Assembly (NCBI RefSeq): GCF_901709675.1
Contig: NC_051097.1
Coordinates: 1,309,039 to 1,373,038, forward strand
DNA: 64,000 nucleotides
Direction of reading: 5' to 3'
Source: Syngnathus acus
Lineage: Eukaryota; Chordata; Actinopteri; Syngnathiformes; Syngnathidae
The position numbers and the translations under genes were made by a program. The first letter of the stretch is position 1. The number at the start of each line of letters is the position of its first letter. The notes beneath the pieces are model-generated. The model was not told where the DNA came from. It worked only from the letters and a program-made list of their open reading frames with translations, and did no database searches. Below, piece after piece: positions 1 through 11,156 of this stretch.

Positions 1-173
1 AAATCCAACATTTATAGCCACAAAAATCCAAGAGTGATGGCGCCAATGAAGGCTGTCAACTGAAGAAGGAAAGCAAGAAACAAGTGACTTGGACGTCCAA
101 CTGCAAAATCTATAGAAAGCAAAACGGATCATATCCAGAATACCAGACCGGTCCAGATCAGAGCGCTGAAGTA

Positions 174-430
174 CCGTATTGGCCCAAATATAAGACGGTG
201 TTTTTTGCATTGAAATAAGACTGAAAAGGTGGGGGTCGTATTACATTCGGGGTCTAGACTGTATACCCATTCACAACGCGAGATGGCGCCAGATATCTTT
301 AAACTGAATGCTGAACTTAACTCTCTAGGCCAAAGCGAACCCCTGTCACAAAGAAGAAAAATGAAAATAGCAGTAGCACGAAGAAGAAAAATAAAAAATA
401 ATGGTAAGAAAGAAAAGAGAAGAAAATAAG
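174..430 (+). mobile_element. 5' end of a TA-flanked DNA transposon (fragment)
   Basis: A terminal sequence beginning accgtattggccc directly after TA is followed by an 'atataagacgg...gggtctagac' region of a type I recognise as a widespread fish DNA-transposon terminus. I cannot find the matching inverted terminus downstream, so only one end is present. The downstream part becomes purine-rich (aagaaaaataaaaaata) and has no transposase. The call rests on recognition of the terminus and is tentative. Confidence 0.35.
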
Positions 431-966
431 AGAAGAGATAACAGAAAATGGAGAAACTGCTAGAAAGGTTCCTATGTTGATGTTAAAATGTTGGACAGTT
501 ACGTCACTGCGCCTTAAGTCTCGCGTGAGTTACCTCAGGTTGTTGGAGCTTGTGCGCAGCGGTAAGTTAAAAATTGCTGGTATCAACTGAGTGTGTTGCT
601 GTGATCGTCTGCGTCTTTGACACAAAGTGAGTATATGCGTAAATTTCATTGTTACTACTGTCTACTGTTGTGCCGTTTGTCTGATCGCGGTTTGTTTCGT
701 GTGTGAGCCGTTTGATTGATAGCTCCTTTAAGTTTTCCTCGTATCGTACGAGTAGCCGTTACGCAGCGGTACGGCGACTAACGGTCCCCAGCAAATGTAT
801 TTTGTTGTCTCGATGACTTATGTTTGGTGTGTTGCCAATTTCATTCATGGTTATTTAGTATAGTGGAACCGTTACGTCTCGTCAGTTATGTAATGTGTGC
901 CGTCGTGTTGTGTGACGTCAGAAGTTGAGCGTTGACTTACGTGCTGTATTTCTGTCTGTTGGAGAA
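431..966. other. No gene recognised
   Basis: Unique-looking sequence with several CpG-containing stretches around 720-790. It could be the interior of the hAT element whose right terminus ends at 1253, but no transposase reading frame is visible. Confidence 0.4.
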
Positions 967-1110
967 CCCCACCCCCACACACACACACACACCATACACT
1001 ACACCCCCCCACACACCCTTCACACGCTTCATACAATAATCACACACACAAGAATCACATTCACACACCCAAAGACTCACTCATGTACACTACACACACC
1101 TGCTCTCATA
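967..1110. repeat. (CA)n-rich microsatellite
   Basis: Low-complexity CA/CACC sequence with interruptions. The reading frame across it is Thr/His-rich and is an artefact of the repeat, not a gene. Confidence 0.85.
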
Positions 1111-1144
1111 TCCTTACGACCAAACGTGTGCCTATATCAGTGAC

Positions 1145-1253
1145 GTGCGGCGAGGTTCATGACTGGGGAGGGGCACTGACGTCACCCCCCAATCCCCCCC
1201 GGTAAAATTTGTCCGACACCTAACGGTGTCACAAAAAAGGTTGGGGAACGCTG
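1145..1253 (-). mobile_element. hAT-type transposon terminus
   Basis: The stretch ends in aaaaggttggggaacgctg, the reverse complement of a hAT-like terminus starting CAGCGTTCCCCAACC. It is followed by CTCTAGAG, the length of a hAT 8-bp target site, but the opposite end is not found so the duplication cannot be confirmed. Confidence 0.5.
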
Positions 1254-1261
1254 CTCTAGAG

Positions 1262-1741
1262 TAGCTTATTCATTATTTAATTTGAGCTATTTTAATTAAA
1301 ATCCCATATCAGCAGTCTTCACACATAAAAACACTCAATAAAGCACATGGAATCAAAATCTTGTTTTCGATCATACGTACCACTCTGTTTGAAAAGACAT
1401 GCTCCGAAGTCCCGTTGTCCGAATCAAACCTTTTAACTCCGGAGTTGGTCTTCCTTTACTGATGACCTCCTGCTTCGACCGAAAATCCATAGTTGAAAAT
1501 CGTTTGAGTTTGCACATGTAATCCTCCATTGTAAAATAAAACGTAAAAAAAAAAAAAAGAATGTAAAACTAAATAAATGGACGACTGCTCCTCAGTTGTT
1601 CACTGTAAATTTGAACTGGAGATCACTTATTCTACAGGTGGGCGCATGAAGCATCCCGGGATCACTAGCGCTCCCTGCCACAAGGCTGGAGAACTTTTTT
1701 TCGTTGCCTCCGTTGGGTCTCTTTTCAAAGCCGTTTTGTTC
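1262..1741. other. No gene recognised
   Basis: AT-rich sequence with a poly-A run near 1547-1558. No reading frame, RNA gene or transposon terminus is recognisable. Confidence 0.5.
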
Positions 1742-1749
1742 ACCTAAAG

Positions 1750-1962
1750 CAGGGGTAGGCAATTCCGGTCCTCATGCCGGTTGTCCTGCATGTTTTCTAT
1801 GTCACCCTGTTGCAACACACCTGATTCAAATGGTCAGATAATTAGCAAGGTCTGCAGAAGCTGGATAACAATCCTGATCATTTGAATCAAGTGTGTTGCA
1901 GCAGTGAGACCTATAAAACATACAGGACACCGGCCCTCGAGGACCGGAATTGCCCACCCCTG
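1750..1962. mobile_element. Complete short hAT MITE with target duplication
   Basis: A 213-bp non-autonomous element with inverted termini CAGGGGTAGGCAATTCCGG and CCGGAATTGCCCACCCCTG. It is flanked by 8-bp direct repeats ACCTAAAG (1742-1749) and ATCTAAAG (1963-1970), which differ at one base. Eight-base duplications and CAGGGGT termini are hallmarks of hAT elements. There is no coding capacity; it would have been moved by a transposase supplied elsewhere. Confidence 0.85.
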
Positions 1963-2094
1963 ATCTAAAGAAACACGACGTTACAGACAGATGACAAAAA
2001 ACACTAGATTTTATATACATCAGCTTAACTACGGAAATTAGTTAATATAGCCACAGTGTTTGAACACTTAAACAGCGACATAGAGACAGACAGC

Positions 2095-2375
2095 AGTTTA
2101 GTCTAACTGCATAGCCTAGACAGCTGTCAGCAAAGGCAGCCATGTGATTACGCAATCCTCAGAGAAGGCAAGGCAGGAAGTTGCCTCCTCTGAGCGACTC
2201 GTCTTCGGATTTAACATAACTATAAAAATTCAGTGATTTTAGTTCAGTTCAGTCTAACTGCATAGCCTGTCAACATACGCAGCCACGTGATTACACAATC
2301 CTCAGAGGAGGCTAGACAGGACGTTGGCTCCTCTGAGCGAATCGTCTTCGGTTTTAAAATAACTGTAACAATTGA
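2095..2375. repeat. Two-copy tandem duplication (unit about 150 bp)
   Basis: The block 'agtctaactgcatagcct...cctctgagcga.tcgtcttcgg' occurs at about 2098-2220 and again at about 2250-2355 with scattered substitutions. No function is evident. Confidence 0.75.
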
Positions 2376-3324
2376 GCCATTTTGGTTCAAAATGATACAA
2401 AATTATTGAAATTAAAAGGAAAATGACTTTATAATAAAAACAATTGAATTTGTTTTTCCCCTTTTCATGATGGCAGGGGAGGCGGTCCCTCTAATTACGA
2501 AAGCCTATACTTACAAACTTTTCAAGATACAAACAATGGTGCGTTAGCAGTGTGGAAAAACAAGTCGTGTAGTAGAGTATGTCTCTCAGACTATTGAATA
2601 AAACACAAATTCATAAAGGAACATGGCAGGGGCATGCGTATCGTCGAGCTCGCGACGGAGTATGGCCAGTGTGATGCCAAAGTAGCCCCCCTGAATATTG
2701 GTATCCCTGCTGCAGGAGTGCGCATGCATTGAGTGAAATGCAGAAGCCGTTGCCGTGCAGCAGACAATATCGGCTTGTTTTCAATGAAAACACAAAGAAC
2801 ACACTTTTGTGTTTGTCAATTTCCATCTTAAGAAGTGAGTTTCCTTTTCTTTTCTTAAGTTATCGCTCGTGTTCTGCGTGAGATGCAATCAATGACCACT
2901 CACACAATCGGAAAACTCATTGATTGCACCGAAAAATAATGACGCGTACGTAAGCACGTTGCAGGAAATACATAAAAGCATACAATAATTTATTAGCCTG
3001 ACTTTTTCTATGTCTTCTCAGGGGTATTTTTAGCAAGTGTAGAACATTACAACAGATTCCCCCCTCCCCAAGCAAAGTTAGGAGGTCAAGAATGAAGTGA
3101 CATTTATTTTTTGTTATAAAGGTTTGAAAAAGAAAAAAGAAAACTATTGTTTTTGTTTTTTGTGCATTTTTCACAGCGTAATAGGGCAAAGAGTGTGACG
3201 TTTGGGATAGTCTGGCACGTATTTGCGTTTACATTGATTCCTATAGGAAATGTTGCTTCTAGTTCCAAACCTTTCTACTTACAAACCTGATTGCAGAAAC
3301 AATCAAGCTCGTAAGTAGAGGTAC

Positions 3325-3325
<1 letters not shown>
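2376..3325. other. No gene recognised
   Basis: About 950 bp without a recognisable exon, RNA gene or transposon end. Open frames here are short and lack homology I can see. Confidence 0.5.
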
Positions 3326-3357
<32 letters not shown>

Positions 3358-3358
3358 T
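3326..3358. repeat. (TA)n microsatellite
   Basis: Uninterrupted TA dinucleotides run into a short TGAT/GATT tetranucleotide tract. Confidence 0.9.
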
Positions 3359-3740
3359 GATTGATTGATCATTTATTGATCCCCGGGGGTGGGGAAATTC
3401 AGGCCCCAGCAGTATTCATACCACAGAGGAGGTATATAAAAGACACAGATGGCATGAGCGCAACTCAATAGGCTCTTATAAGGCTGCCACACAACACCGC
3501 CGCATTGAAAGCCAGTAAGTGCGAAAGTTAAAAGCCATCAAAGCAAAGCAACAAGACAAAGGAAAAAAAAAAAGTAACAGCGGCCAACCAGCCCCCCCTC
3601 AATACCAAAGAACACCCCAAAACACACAAAATAGCCTCCACGGGGTCCATAAACAGGTGTAAGGGCAGCCAAGTTCAACGGCGCCCAATGGACCGTGGTT
3701 GTGAATCGGTGAATCACAAAACAGGCAAACGTGTGACTAT
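3355..3740 (-). mobile_element. Probable LINE 3' end fragment, reverse orientation
   Basis: The sequence opens with tgattgattgatcatttattgatcccc, a simple tetranucleotide tail followed by a conserved 'tttattgatccccggggg.ggaaattcagg' block of the kind found at 3' ends of fish LINEs read backwards. There is no coding sequence, consistent with severe 5' truncation. The family is not certain. Confidence 0.4.
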
Positions 3741-3747
3741 GTATATA

Positions 3748-4339
3748 CAGGGTGTGCCAAACTGATCTGACACATTTGTAGCTTTAATAAAATGCAAATA
3801 AATTAAAGATGCAAAAAAGTTTTTTTATTCTCGAAAAGTACACATATAATGACGTTTTGTTTTGTTTGGTTTCATTTAATTTCCGTTTCATTTTCGAATA
3901 ATGTTATTTCGTTTTGTTTCAGTTGCTAACATGAATTGGACCGGTGAGCATCGCGCTTTCATTGTGGAAACGTTTATCAAGAACAAATCTGTAACTCCAA
4001 CACAATGAACGTTCCGTTTGCGCTTCAGACTTAGTAGACATGATCCCGTACCTGCTCGAAACACAATCTTTTTATGAGTTACTAACTTCAGAGCCAGTGG
4101 ATCAGCATTCAAACAAAAAAGAAAGAAATTGCTGCCATTTCCCATGAAATGATCCGCCGAGTTATGGACGACTTGTGTGGACAATAACGGCTTCCATTTG
4201 ACTGATTTAATTTTGAAAATCAAATGAAACAAAATGGCATTATATGTACTTTTAAAAAAACTATATATATTTTTGTTTCTGTACTTTATTTGTGCTTTTT
4301 TAAACCCAAAAATGTGTCAGATCATTTTGCCGGACCCTG
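3748..4339 (+). mobile_element. Degenerate mariner-type transposon
   Basis: Inverted termini CAGGGTGTGCCAAACTGATC (3748 onward) and, at the right end, 'gtgtcagatcattttgcc..accctg' mark an element of about 590 bp; the left end follows a TA. Inside, from about 3931, the + strand can be read in one frame as a helix-turn-helix-like start (WTGEHRAFIVETFIKN) and further on as 'ISHEMIRRVMDD', separated by stops and frame changes. That resembles the N-terminus of mariner-related transposases. The DDE catalytic part is missing, so it is a dead relic. Confidence 0.6.
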
Positions 4340-4684
4340 TGTATATATATATACATACCTACCTACCTACCTACACCTTTATTTTTGACATTTACTCATT
4401 GATGCAGGCCTTCACAAAAACGAGTTTTCAGAGAGGCAGCTTATAATGAATGATGTTTTTTTTTCCCATAGATCATCATTTAATAGTCTTTTTTTCATTT
4501 CTTTTTTTGATGATTGTTTTGACTTGTTTTTAAAATGAGCATTTTGACCCAGGTATGTAGTCTTGTATCAGCCTTGTGTGTAATTCAACAGACAAATAGA
4601 TACTTCACCTTGATTTTGTAGCGTTATCCTGTCTTAAATATGTTTTCTCCATAATATGGATCAAACACTAACTTCTCTTTTCAG

Positions 4685-4854
4685 ATCTGGCCTTTAGGAA
4701 AAGAAATTAATTGTACGTGCTTAAAGACACTGTCGGTGTCAGAGAATCGCAGCATCAGCCTTCAACCCCGATTGCAGTTTGATGGACGCCACATTGTTTG
4801 CAGCTCTGACATCGGAGTACATCTGTGGGATTTTGCCAGTTTTGAGATTCTCAG
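4685..4854 (+). CDS. fbxw2: fbxw2, penultimate coding exon
   Basis: This exon encodes about 57 residues of the F-box/WD repeat protein 2 beta-propeller, beginning [20 protein letters not shown] and including the WD-repeat signature [16 protein letters not shown]2 is a substrate-recognition subunit of SCF (SKP1-CUL1-F-box) ubiquitin ligases; this part belongs to the C-terminal substrate-binding propeller. The exon is bounded by an acceptor (ttttcag/atc) at 4684/4685 and a donor (ctcag/gtaaaa) at 4854/4855. It ends after two bases of an Arg codon (AG), completed by the first base of the next exon, so phase is conserved. I recognise the family directly: the match to vertebrate FBXW2 is nearly continuous. 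Upstream exons, including the F-box, are not within 1-4684, so the preceding intron exceeds 4.6 kb. Confidence 0.93.
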
Positions 4855-6852
4855 GTAAAATTATAAACAAACCTTGTCTAATAGTGTTTCTCAACCTGTG
4901 CTGAACCTGGAACCATATCTTTAGTAAAACAAAAACTCCTAGCACATTCAAAATAAAAATGTTGTCAAATAAAGTAAAAATAATGATAATCTCTTCTCAA
5001 TTTATTCACAAATTCAGTCAACCAGGGTGAAAAGTCACAGGTCATGTCTTACTGTATTTTGTTTTATGAATTGTATCAGGGGGTGACACAGATTTATGTT
5101 ACCTTGTGCCATCTGCTAGAACTCAAGGAGAGCATTTAATTGTTTTGGCTGTTGCGGGCATAGATAGATAAATTAATATGGGTCTCTCTGCAGGGGTATG
5201 GTCTACAAATGTCGCATCAAAACCAAAAGATAAACTTGTTCAAGACCAGGTCAATAAACTATTACACTATGCTTTAAATAAAACATTCCAGTAGTGTGAT
5301 ACAAATAAATAAAGACAGCAGAAGTGGGTAATTCACAAAATTTTTCCGGTTCGTTCTTTGTCCGTGATCTGAGCACCCTTCCGTCTTCGTCAGTCATTCT
5401 TATTACATGATTGTTCGTCCGTTGAACCAAGATCGAAAGTTTAGACACCCCAAGTACAAATGTGCATTAATGTTAATAAAGAAGCCAAGGAAAGATGGAA
5501 ATGTCTCCAAAATGCATCGAATTACCGATAAGACAGGCAAACAGGAATCCGGTGGTAGGCATGTGTGTGTCAAGGCAGACAACCAGCCCAGCATTCCACT
5601 ACACAGCGGATCAGGCAAACGAGAGTCAGGTGGCAGGCATGCGTGTGTCAAAGCAGACGAAATGGCGAAGACTGACCGGCGAATGGCGTGTATATACACA
5701 CCCCAATTAGCGGGTAACACGGGACAGGTGGTGGTGATCAACGTCGATTAGTACGCGCAATTTCGTATTGGCGACGGCCACCACCGAGGTCTCGCACGGA
5801 AGGCCAGCAGGGCGAGAGAGGACGTGACACAGCTGCACACAAAGGAAAGAGTCAGTACAGCAGCAATGAGCGCGGGACGTGCCTCTGAGCAATGTGCTTC
5901 ACTGAGGACAAGCACGGGGTGCACGGCTTGCTGCCGTGCACGTAGGAAAAAAAACACTGCTGCCCAGGAGTCGGGACAGCGGCAATGAGCCCTGATCGCG
6001 CGGGGCATGCCTCTGAGCAATGTGCGTCACTGCAGACGTGACTGAGTTCAAGCGCTGGAGGCGGCAGCCGGCCAAATGCGAGGGAAGAAGCACCAACTGG
6101 TGCAGAAGGAGTCGGGACACGTGACAAGATCACGTGTTTGTTCATTTATTTACTGTAAAGGTACAATGCACAGAACATTGTGGGAATGGTTATTAAGACA
6201 ATGGGAAAGGTTTATGGTGCGTAAATGTATTGAGAAGGGTTTAAAAGTCTTTAATATTGTGTATAGGACCACAATGCAACAGAAGATTGATGCGCAACCA
6301 TGACTCACTTTGGTTTCACTATGCATAATGTCCCCCAGGTTAGTGTAGTGTGGTAATTCTGAATGTAGACACTTTGCATTGCTTGGCAAGGAAAACTACT
6401 CCACCAGTGCCCTCTAGCGGCCAATAAGAAACACTATGTGTTGGTAATTTCAATACAATGGTGTTTAAATTTCTAAACAAATTTATAAAACCTTTTTGAC
6501 TTTACGAATTTCAATACAATGGTGTTTCAATTTCTAAATATTACACATATATTGTGTCTATCCAAAATATCGTGTGATTCCTTCTAATATTTTTAGGCTA
6601 TGATTAGTATATATTTTTGGGATGTCCACAAAAATATGGTGAGGAATGGGCCAAGGTTTGGGGATGTGGCAGCTTCTAGAAAACTCTTGGGAAACTTGCA
6701 ATGTGAATTTGTGTGATTTTCTCTCTCCATTTTACATCTCTACATCGTGGAAAGCAGAATCAAGAGATTCCTAATTAATTGATGTTAGTATCACAATTTG
6801 TCTGTACCTTACATTTTCTCATCACTCTTAATCAGAAATTTTATTTTCCCAG
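4855..6852 (+). other. fbxw2: fbxw2 last intron
   Basis: A 2.0-kb intron with GT at 4855 and AG at 6851-6852 preceded by a pyrimidine stretch (ttattttccc). It contains a tandem duplication at 5534-5660 and a GC-rich, partly repeated stretch at 5760-6100. Open frames in both orientations across 5400-6145 overlap one another and show no homology; I regard them as chance. Confidence 0.8.
5534..5660. repeat. 78-bp-period tandem duplication within the intron
   Basis: The block caggcaaac..ga.tc.ggtgg.aggcatg.gtgtgtcaa.gcagac occurs at 5534 and 5612 with several differences. A looser duplication of 'gcctctgagcaatgtgc.tcactg' lies further on, at about 5880 and 6010. Confidence 0.7.
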
Positions 6853-7141
6853 GGTCATAAAAGTTCAGGATCCAGCCAACTTGTCCTTGCTGAGCTTTGG
6901 TGAAGTCTTCGCACTCCTCTTTGACAACGATTTCCTCTATGTGATGGATCTCAGGACAGAGTCCATTTCGGGTCGCTGGCCTCTACCACCATACAGAAAA
7001 TCTAAACGTGGGTCCAGTTTCCTGGCTGGTGTGACATCTTGGCTTAATGGCTTGGATGGGAACAATGACTCTGGACTGGTGTTTGCAACAAGCATGCCAG
7101 ACCACAGCATTCACTTAGTCCTATGGAAGGAAAATGGCTAA
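6853..7141 (+). CDS. fbxw2: fbxw2, terminal coding exon
   Basis: The last exon encodes about 95 residues, from [20 protein letters not shown] through a [15 protein letters not shown] segment to the C-terminus [15 protein letters not shown] and a TAA stop at 7139-7141. These motifs match the end of vertebrate FBXW2 almost residue for residue, including the terminal [10 protein letters not shown]. The segment forms the last blade(s) of the WD propeller that holds substrates for SCF-mediated ubiquitination. The acceptor is tcccag/ggtc at 6852/6853, and the first base completes the split Arg codon. The frame is intact with no sign of pseudogenisation, so the gene is probably functional despite a transposon-rich neighbourhood. 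The 3' UTR follows directly. Confidence 0.93.
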
Positions 7142-7400
7142 TGGCAATATGAAATTAACTGATGTCAATTAAGCAACATCATGTCTTAGTTATGAACATA
7201 AAAAAGTATGGTTTAATTGAGGATTTTATTTCCCTCAGTTCCATCTAATCCTACAACACCCCACCAGCACCCATGGCTGGAGAAGTACAGCACATGGCAT
7301 GGCAATGGCGACTCGACTAGAATCTTTGAGTTACAAATAAACAACTGCACACATTTATTTTATATCACATTTAATAAACATTTGTGTTGAATTGAACAAT
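7142..7400 (+). other. fbxw2: fbxw2 3' UTR with poly(A) signals
   Basis: AATAAA hexamers occur at 7336-7341 and 7373-7378, about 200 and 235 bp after the stop. Either could direct cleavage; the second is followed by a T/G-containing tract (tttgtgttgaattg) as expected of a downstream element. The exact cleavage site is inferred. Confidence 0.6.
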
Positions 7401-7763
7401 TAAGCAAATTCCTAGAACTTTACAGTTACGCTGAAAAAAATTGGGTTTGACATCAAAAAATTAATTTTACATAACAGATTTATTAGCTTTCATTTCCATG
7501 TATTTCTATGGCTTGTATAAAGGTTTGACCTTTTTCTTTTAGTCAACTTTTTTTTAAGCAGATTTTGGATCATCTAATTGACTCGGTGTGTCCTAATACA
7601 ATGGTTCTTCAAACTAGGCTAATGCTTAAAACATATTTTCTCATGATCTCAAGCATAAGCTTGTCTGTAAACATTGCAATAATGTCACCAATCCCTTGGG
7701 TTTGAATGACCTACTCTGGGACAGGCTCATTCATCTTTGTTAAGGAATAACACACACAAAAAA
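7401..7763. other. No gene recognised
   Basis: AT-rich DNA between the fbxw2 3' UTR and the SINE. Nothing supported. Confidence 0.5.
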
Positions 7764-8104
7764 TCTAAACATAGGCGACATGGTATCGCACTCTTCTGGG
7801 TCAGGGTTCGATTCTGGCATCATCCTTCCTGTGTGGAGTATACATGTTCTCCCTTTGCCAGCGTGGGTTTCCTCCGGGTGCTCCGGTTTCCTCCCACGTT
7901 GCAAAGACATGCATGGTAGGCCGATTGACAACTCCAAATTGTTTGAACGTGCGAGTGTGAATGGTTGTTAGTTTGTGTGTGCCCTGCGATCGGCTGGCGA
8001 CCAGTTCGGGATACCCTGCCTACCGCCCTAAGACAGCTTGGATAGGATCCAGCATGCAAGCAACCCTTGTTAGGATAAGTTGTTCAGAAAAAGGATGGGT
8101 GGAT
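7764..8104 (+). mobile_element. SINE with LINE-like 3' tail
   Basis: The head contains 'gcgacatggtatcgcactcttctgggtcagggttcgattctggc', with a good polymerase III B box (GGTTCGATTCT). The body carries the 'cctccgggtgctccggtttcctcccacgtt' and 'gccctgcgatcggctggcgaccagttcggg' blocks common to a very widespread fish SINE, and it ends in ggatgggtggatg, a tail like those of RTE-type LINEs that would mobilise it. It is diverged from what I recall of the consensus. Confidence 0.7.
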
Positions 8105-8325
8105 GTTTTATCTGTTCTTTTTAATAAATATGCAACCAAACTTATTGGGAGATCCTTCATCATGGTGCTAGAAGATACAAATTGAAACACTGTCACAATA
8201 AAGGAATTATCAGGGTAAAAACGTAAAAACGTTGATTGGCCAAGTTAATAGACTTAAACCCTATTGAGAATGCATTTTACCTGCGAGAAAGCAGATTAAA
8301 GGGAGTACCCATGCAAAACGAAATA

Positions 8326-9173
8326 CAGTGGAGCCTCGGTTTTCGAACGTCCCGGTTCTCGAACAAATCAGTATTCGAACAAAAAATTCGAGATTTTTTT
8401 GCTTCGGATGTCGGACGAAATTTGGTTGTCGAACCTCGCGAGATGAGCTGAGAGGACCCGCATGCCAACTGACTCCGTTCGTTATTACATTCTCGTTACT
8501 CTGAGGATTGCATCAACTCTAATCATGTCTCCAAAGGAAGCAAGTGGGAGCAGTAAAGCCATCCTAAAACACAAAGACGCTCCTAAAGCAATGCGACAGT
8601 GAGTGCCCGGCGCGCTGCGGTTGCGTGATTGGACCAAATTAAGCTCCCTGCGCACTGAGGTCCACTTAAATTTTGGAAAGTACATTAGGACTTTGAAAAT
8701 ATTTTCTAAATTTCAGCGACCGCTCTGTCACAATAATGCGACCAGCGCGGTGCAGTTGCGTGGTCGGCGGCGCGCAACGGTTGCGCGTTCGGCAGTACGC
8801 TGCAGTTGCGCGATCGGACAAAATTAAGCTCCCAGCGCACTGATGTCCACTTTAATTTTGGAAAGTACATTAGGACTTTAAAAATATTTTCTAAATTTCA
8901 GCAACGCCTCTGTCACTATAATGCGACCAGCGCGGTGCAGTTGCGCGGTCGGCGACGCGCTACGGTTGTGCGTTTGGTGGTGCGCTGCAGTTGCACGATC
9001 GGACAAAAATGTGTAAATAAAAAAATGCTGAAATATAATCGTTTTTTTTTTGCTTGGAACGGATTGATTTTTTCCCATTATTTGTAGTGGGAAAACATGA
9101 TTCGGAATTCGAACGATTCACTTCTCGAACAGCCTTTTGGAACGGATTGTGGTCGAAAACCGAGGCTCCACTG
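8326..9173. mobile_element. Tc1/mariner-type MITE, complete copy
   Basis: An 848-bp non-autonomous element with inverted termini CAGTGGAGCCTCGGTTTTCG and CGAAAACCGAGGCTCCACTG, flanked by TA on both sides (8324-8325, 9174-9175). A TA duplication indicates the Tc1/mariner/pogo superfamily. The interior lacks transposase and instead holds a GC-rich block ('gcgcactgaggtccact..attttggaaagtac...gcgaccagcgcggtgcagttgcg') repeated in tandem at about 8630 and 8830. Four further copies are present at 13349, 28619, 31437 and 32097. Confidence 0.8.
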
Positions 9174-9487
9174 TAAACTGATTCTGTGGTGAAATTTAGA
9201 GAAAAAAGAATGTCAATGACAAAATAACCAAATATAAGCCACTCAGGCAGATGTGAACAACTCTAAAAACACAAATTCTACCTTTCATTCATATCTGAAG
9301 AGTCAGATAACATTGAACAAATTGTATGAAATAAATTAAATTTACATGAGTTTAAAATTATTTTTGCCTCATTTAAACAGGAGTTATAAGTAATTTAAAG
9401 TTGTCTGTTATTATTAAAACTTAAAACAAGTGAATTTTGCTCTTGTCATTTACAATATCTTTCAGAAAGTAATAGCTTGTGTCGCGT

Positions 9488-9838
9488 CTACAGGTTCATA
9501 ACATCAACAATATGCATGGGCACTTCGTAGCTTGCTTTAGTTATATTTACTTTTGACTCACAGCCCCGCGTGAAGAATCGCTGTTGTGATGCCAGTTCAG
9601 CTTGGAGCTGCTTCACTTTATCAGCATGGTCACTCCCTGTTAGCTTGTCGTATGTGTTACCATGTTTAGTCTGGTAGTGTCTCTTTAGGTTGAAATTCTT
9701 AAACAAGGCAACCGTCTCTTTACAAATTAGACAAACACAATTGCCTTGATTTTCAGTGAAGAAGTATTGTAATTCCCATCTCTCTTGAAACCGACGGCCC
9801 TCAATGTCAACTTTCCTCATTTTCTTTGCAGTTGTCAT
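9488..9838 (-). pseudogene. hAT transposase N-terminal fragment (BED-type zinc finger)
   Basis: A 116-codon frame starting MTTAKKMRKVD contains a BED-like zinc finger: C-x2-C in NCVCLICKETVALF followed by H-x4-H in LKRHYQTKHG at roughly residues 33-59. hAT transposases bind DNA through this finger and cut through a later DDE/RNase H domain plus C-terminal dimerisation domain, none of which is present here. A usual enzyme would be around 600 residues. A CpG-rich hAT-like end (ggcccgcgggccggac) lies at about 10035-10065, on the 5' side of this minus-strand frame. I read it as the head of a degraded transposon, not a host ZBED gene. Confidence 0.65.
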
Positions 9839-10559
9839 GGCACAAATGAGCGGAGAGGGGTGCGCGGCACAGATGCAGACTGATATTATTAAAGTAGTGC
9901 TGCCACCCTTTGGTAAAAGGAGGAATTATAGTTTCAAGTTTCATGATTTTTTTTATTCAGCTTAACAGTGCAGGCGAGCCATCAATAATACATTATAAAA
10001 CCAAAGCTGCAAGGCCATATGAAATCTGACAGGGGGCCGGATTTGGCCCGCGGGCCGGACTTTACAGGTTACAGGCTTAATGCCGTTGAAGGCTTTGTCG
10101 TAAAATGTGTACTAAACAGCGAGAATTGACATTGTAATTGCTTGTGCACAATTTGATAGTGCCTGCTCACACATGAAGTGTAAAATTAAAGAACGAAGTA
10201 AATCTTTAATCTTCCTTGTTTATGATAATTTGTCTGTGAGCAAGCCGATCTAAATTATTTTATTTTTAATTTACATAACAGTCCACATCAAGTTTCTCTG
10301 GCCATGAAATCAAATAGGCTGAGGGGAAGTCAAGCAATGGATGGAATCCACTGGCGGGACACTGTCTGAAACACTATACTATAATGCAGAAACACCCACA
10401 CCTTCAATGGGTGTCATGCTCCTGCTATAATGTCAAAGTTGTGTTGATTTATGTTAGATGTGTTAGTGAAAGGTTCTCAGTGACTTCTGGGTCATTGCTC
10501 CTGTGGTGACCGTGCGCAAAGAGTAGCCGATTTTTTTTTAAACATTATTTCCTTGTGCT
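9839..10559. other. Degraded hAT flank; no gene
   Basis: Contains 'gggggccggatttggcccgcgggcc' near 10032, resembling the terminus of the hAT element whose transposase head precedes it. From 10080 to 10559 nothing is recognised. Confidence 0.4.
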
Positions 10560-10567
10560 TTAACGGT

Positions 10568-11156
10568 TTACGTATTGCGCATTTTGTGTGAGGGTGCATG
10601 TTTGGAGCCATCGTGCTGTGATCATCTGATCGGTGGCAATCAAAGGCATCCCACTCTCATTCTTATCTGCATGGATCTGAGCGTCTATCACCCAGCCTTG
10701 CTTGCTCCTCACCTGTGTATTATGGATGCCACCAGACTGCTCTGGGTTATTCTGTTTCTTCTGTCCCCCTCGGACTACTTTACATGTTTGACAAATGTTG
10801 TCAGCCACGCATATACCGCAGCTATCATCTGGTTACTTACTCGAGAGATACACTGCTGCAGTTTCAAGTTCAATCTCTTATCTCTTTCAAGATGACACAT
10901 CATGTTTTTCAAGGACACGCAGAGGAAGGAAAAAAGCTGGAGTTAAAGCCACACTCAAGCGCGGAAATATACAACACCACTGTTCTTCCTTTTGTAACAT
11001 TATAGAATGTGCGTTTGTTAAGGAGGAACACAGACAAACTGCAGGCTACCATCACCCACATGTATGAGTATTGCATGGTGTCTGTCTTAGTTTTCACTGA
11101 AACTTGGCTAAGTGGAATTGACACCGATGATGCGCTACATCTAGATCAGTGGTTCT
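10568..11156 (+). pseudogene. L2-clade LINE, degenerate 5' fragment
   Basis: Conceptual translation in shifting frames gives pieces typical of the start of an L2-clade LINE ORF: YSRDTLLQFQ, a basic stretch (GRKKAGVK), LRRNTDKLQATI and finally VLVFTETWLSGIDTDDAL, the apurinic endonuclease motif containing its catalytic Glu. Several frameshifts break it. The fragment ends exactly where the hAT terminus CAGTGGTTCTTAACC begins at 11157, so that insertion or a later deletion removed the rest. Confidence 0.6.

Noticed and set aside
1-4684. Search for earlier fbxw2 exons (F-box, first WD repeats)
   Set aside because: No segment with acceptor/donor sites encodes FBXW2-like sequence; they must lie upstream of the window.
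5403-6145. Overlapping open frames on both strands in the fbxw2 intron
   Set aside because: No homology, mutually overlapping, and the sequence contains small tandem duplications.
9488-9838. Host ZBED-type gene
   Set aside because: Single short frame with BED finger but no rest of the protein; nearby hAT-like terminus favours transposon debris.
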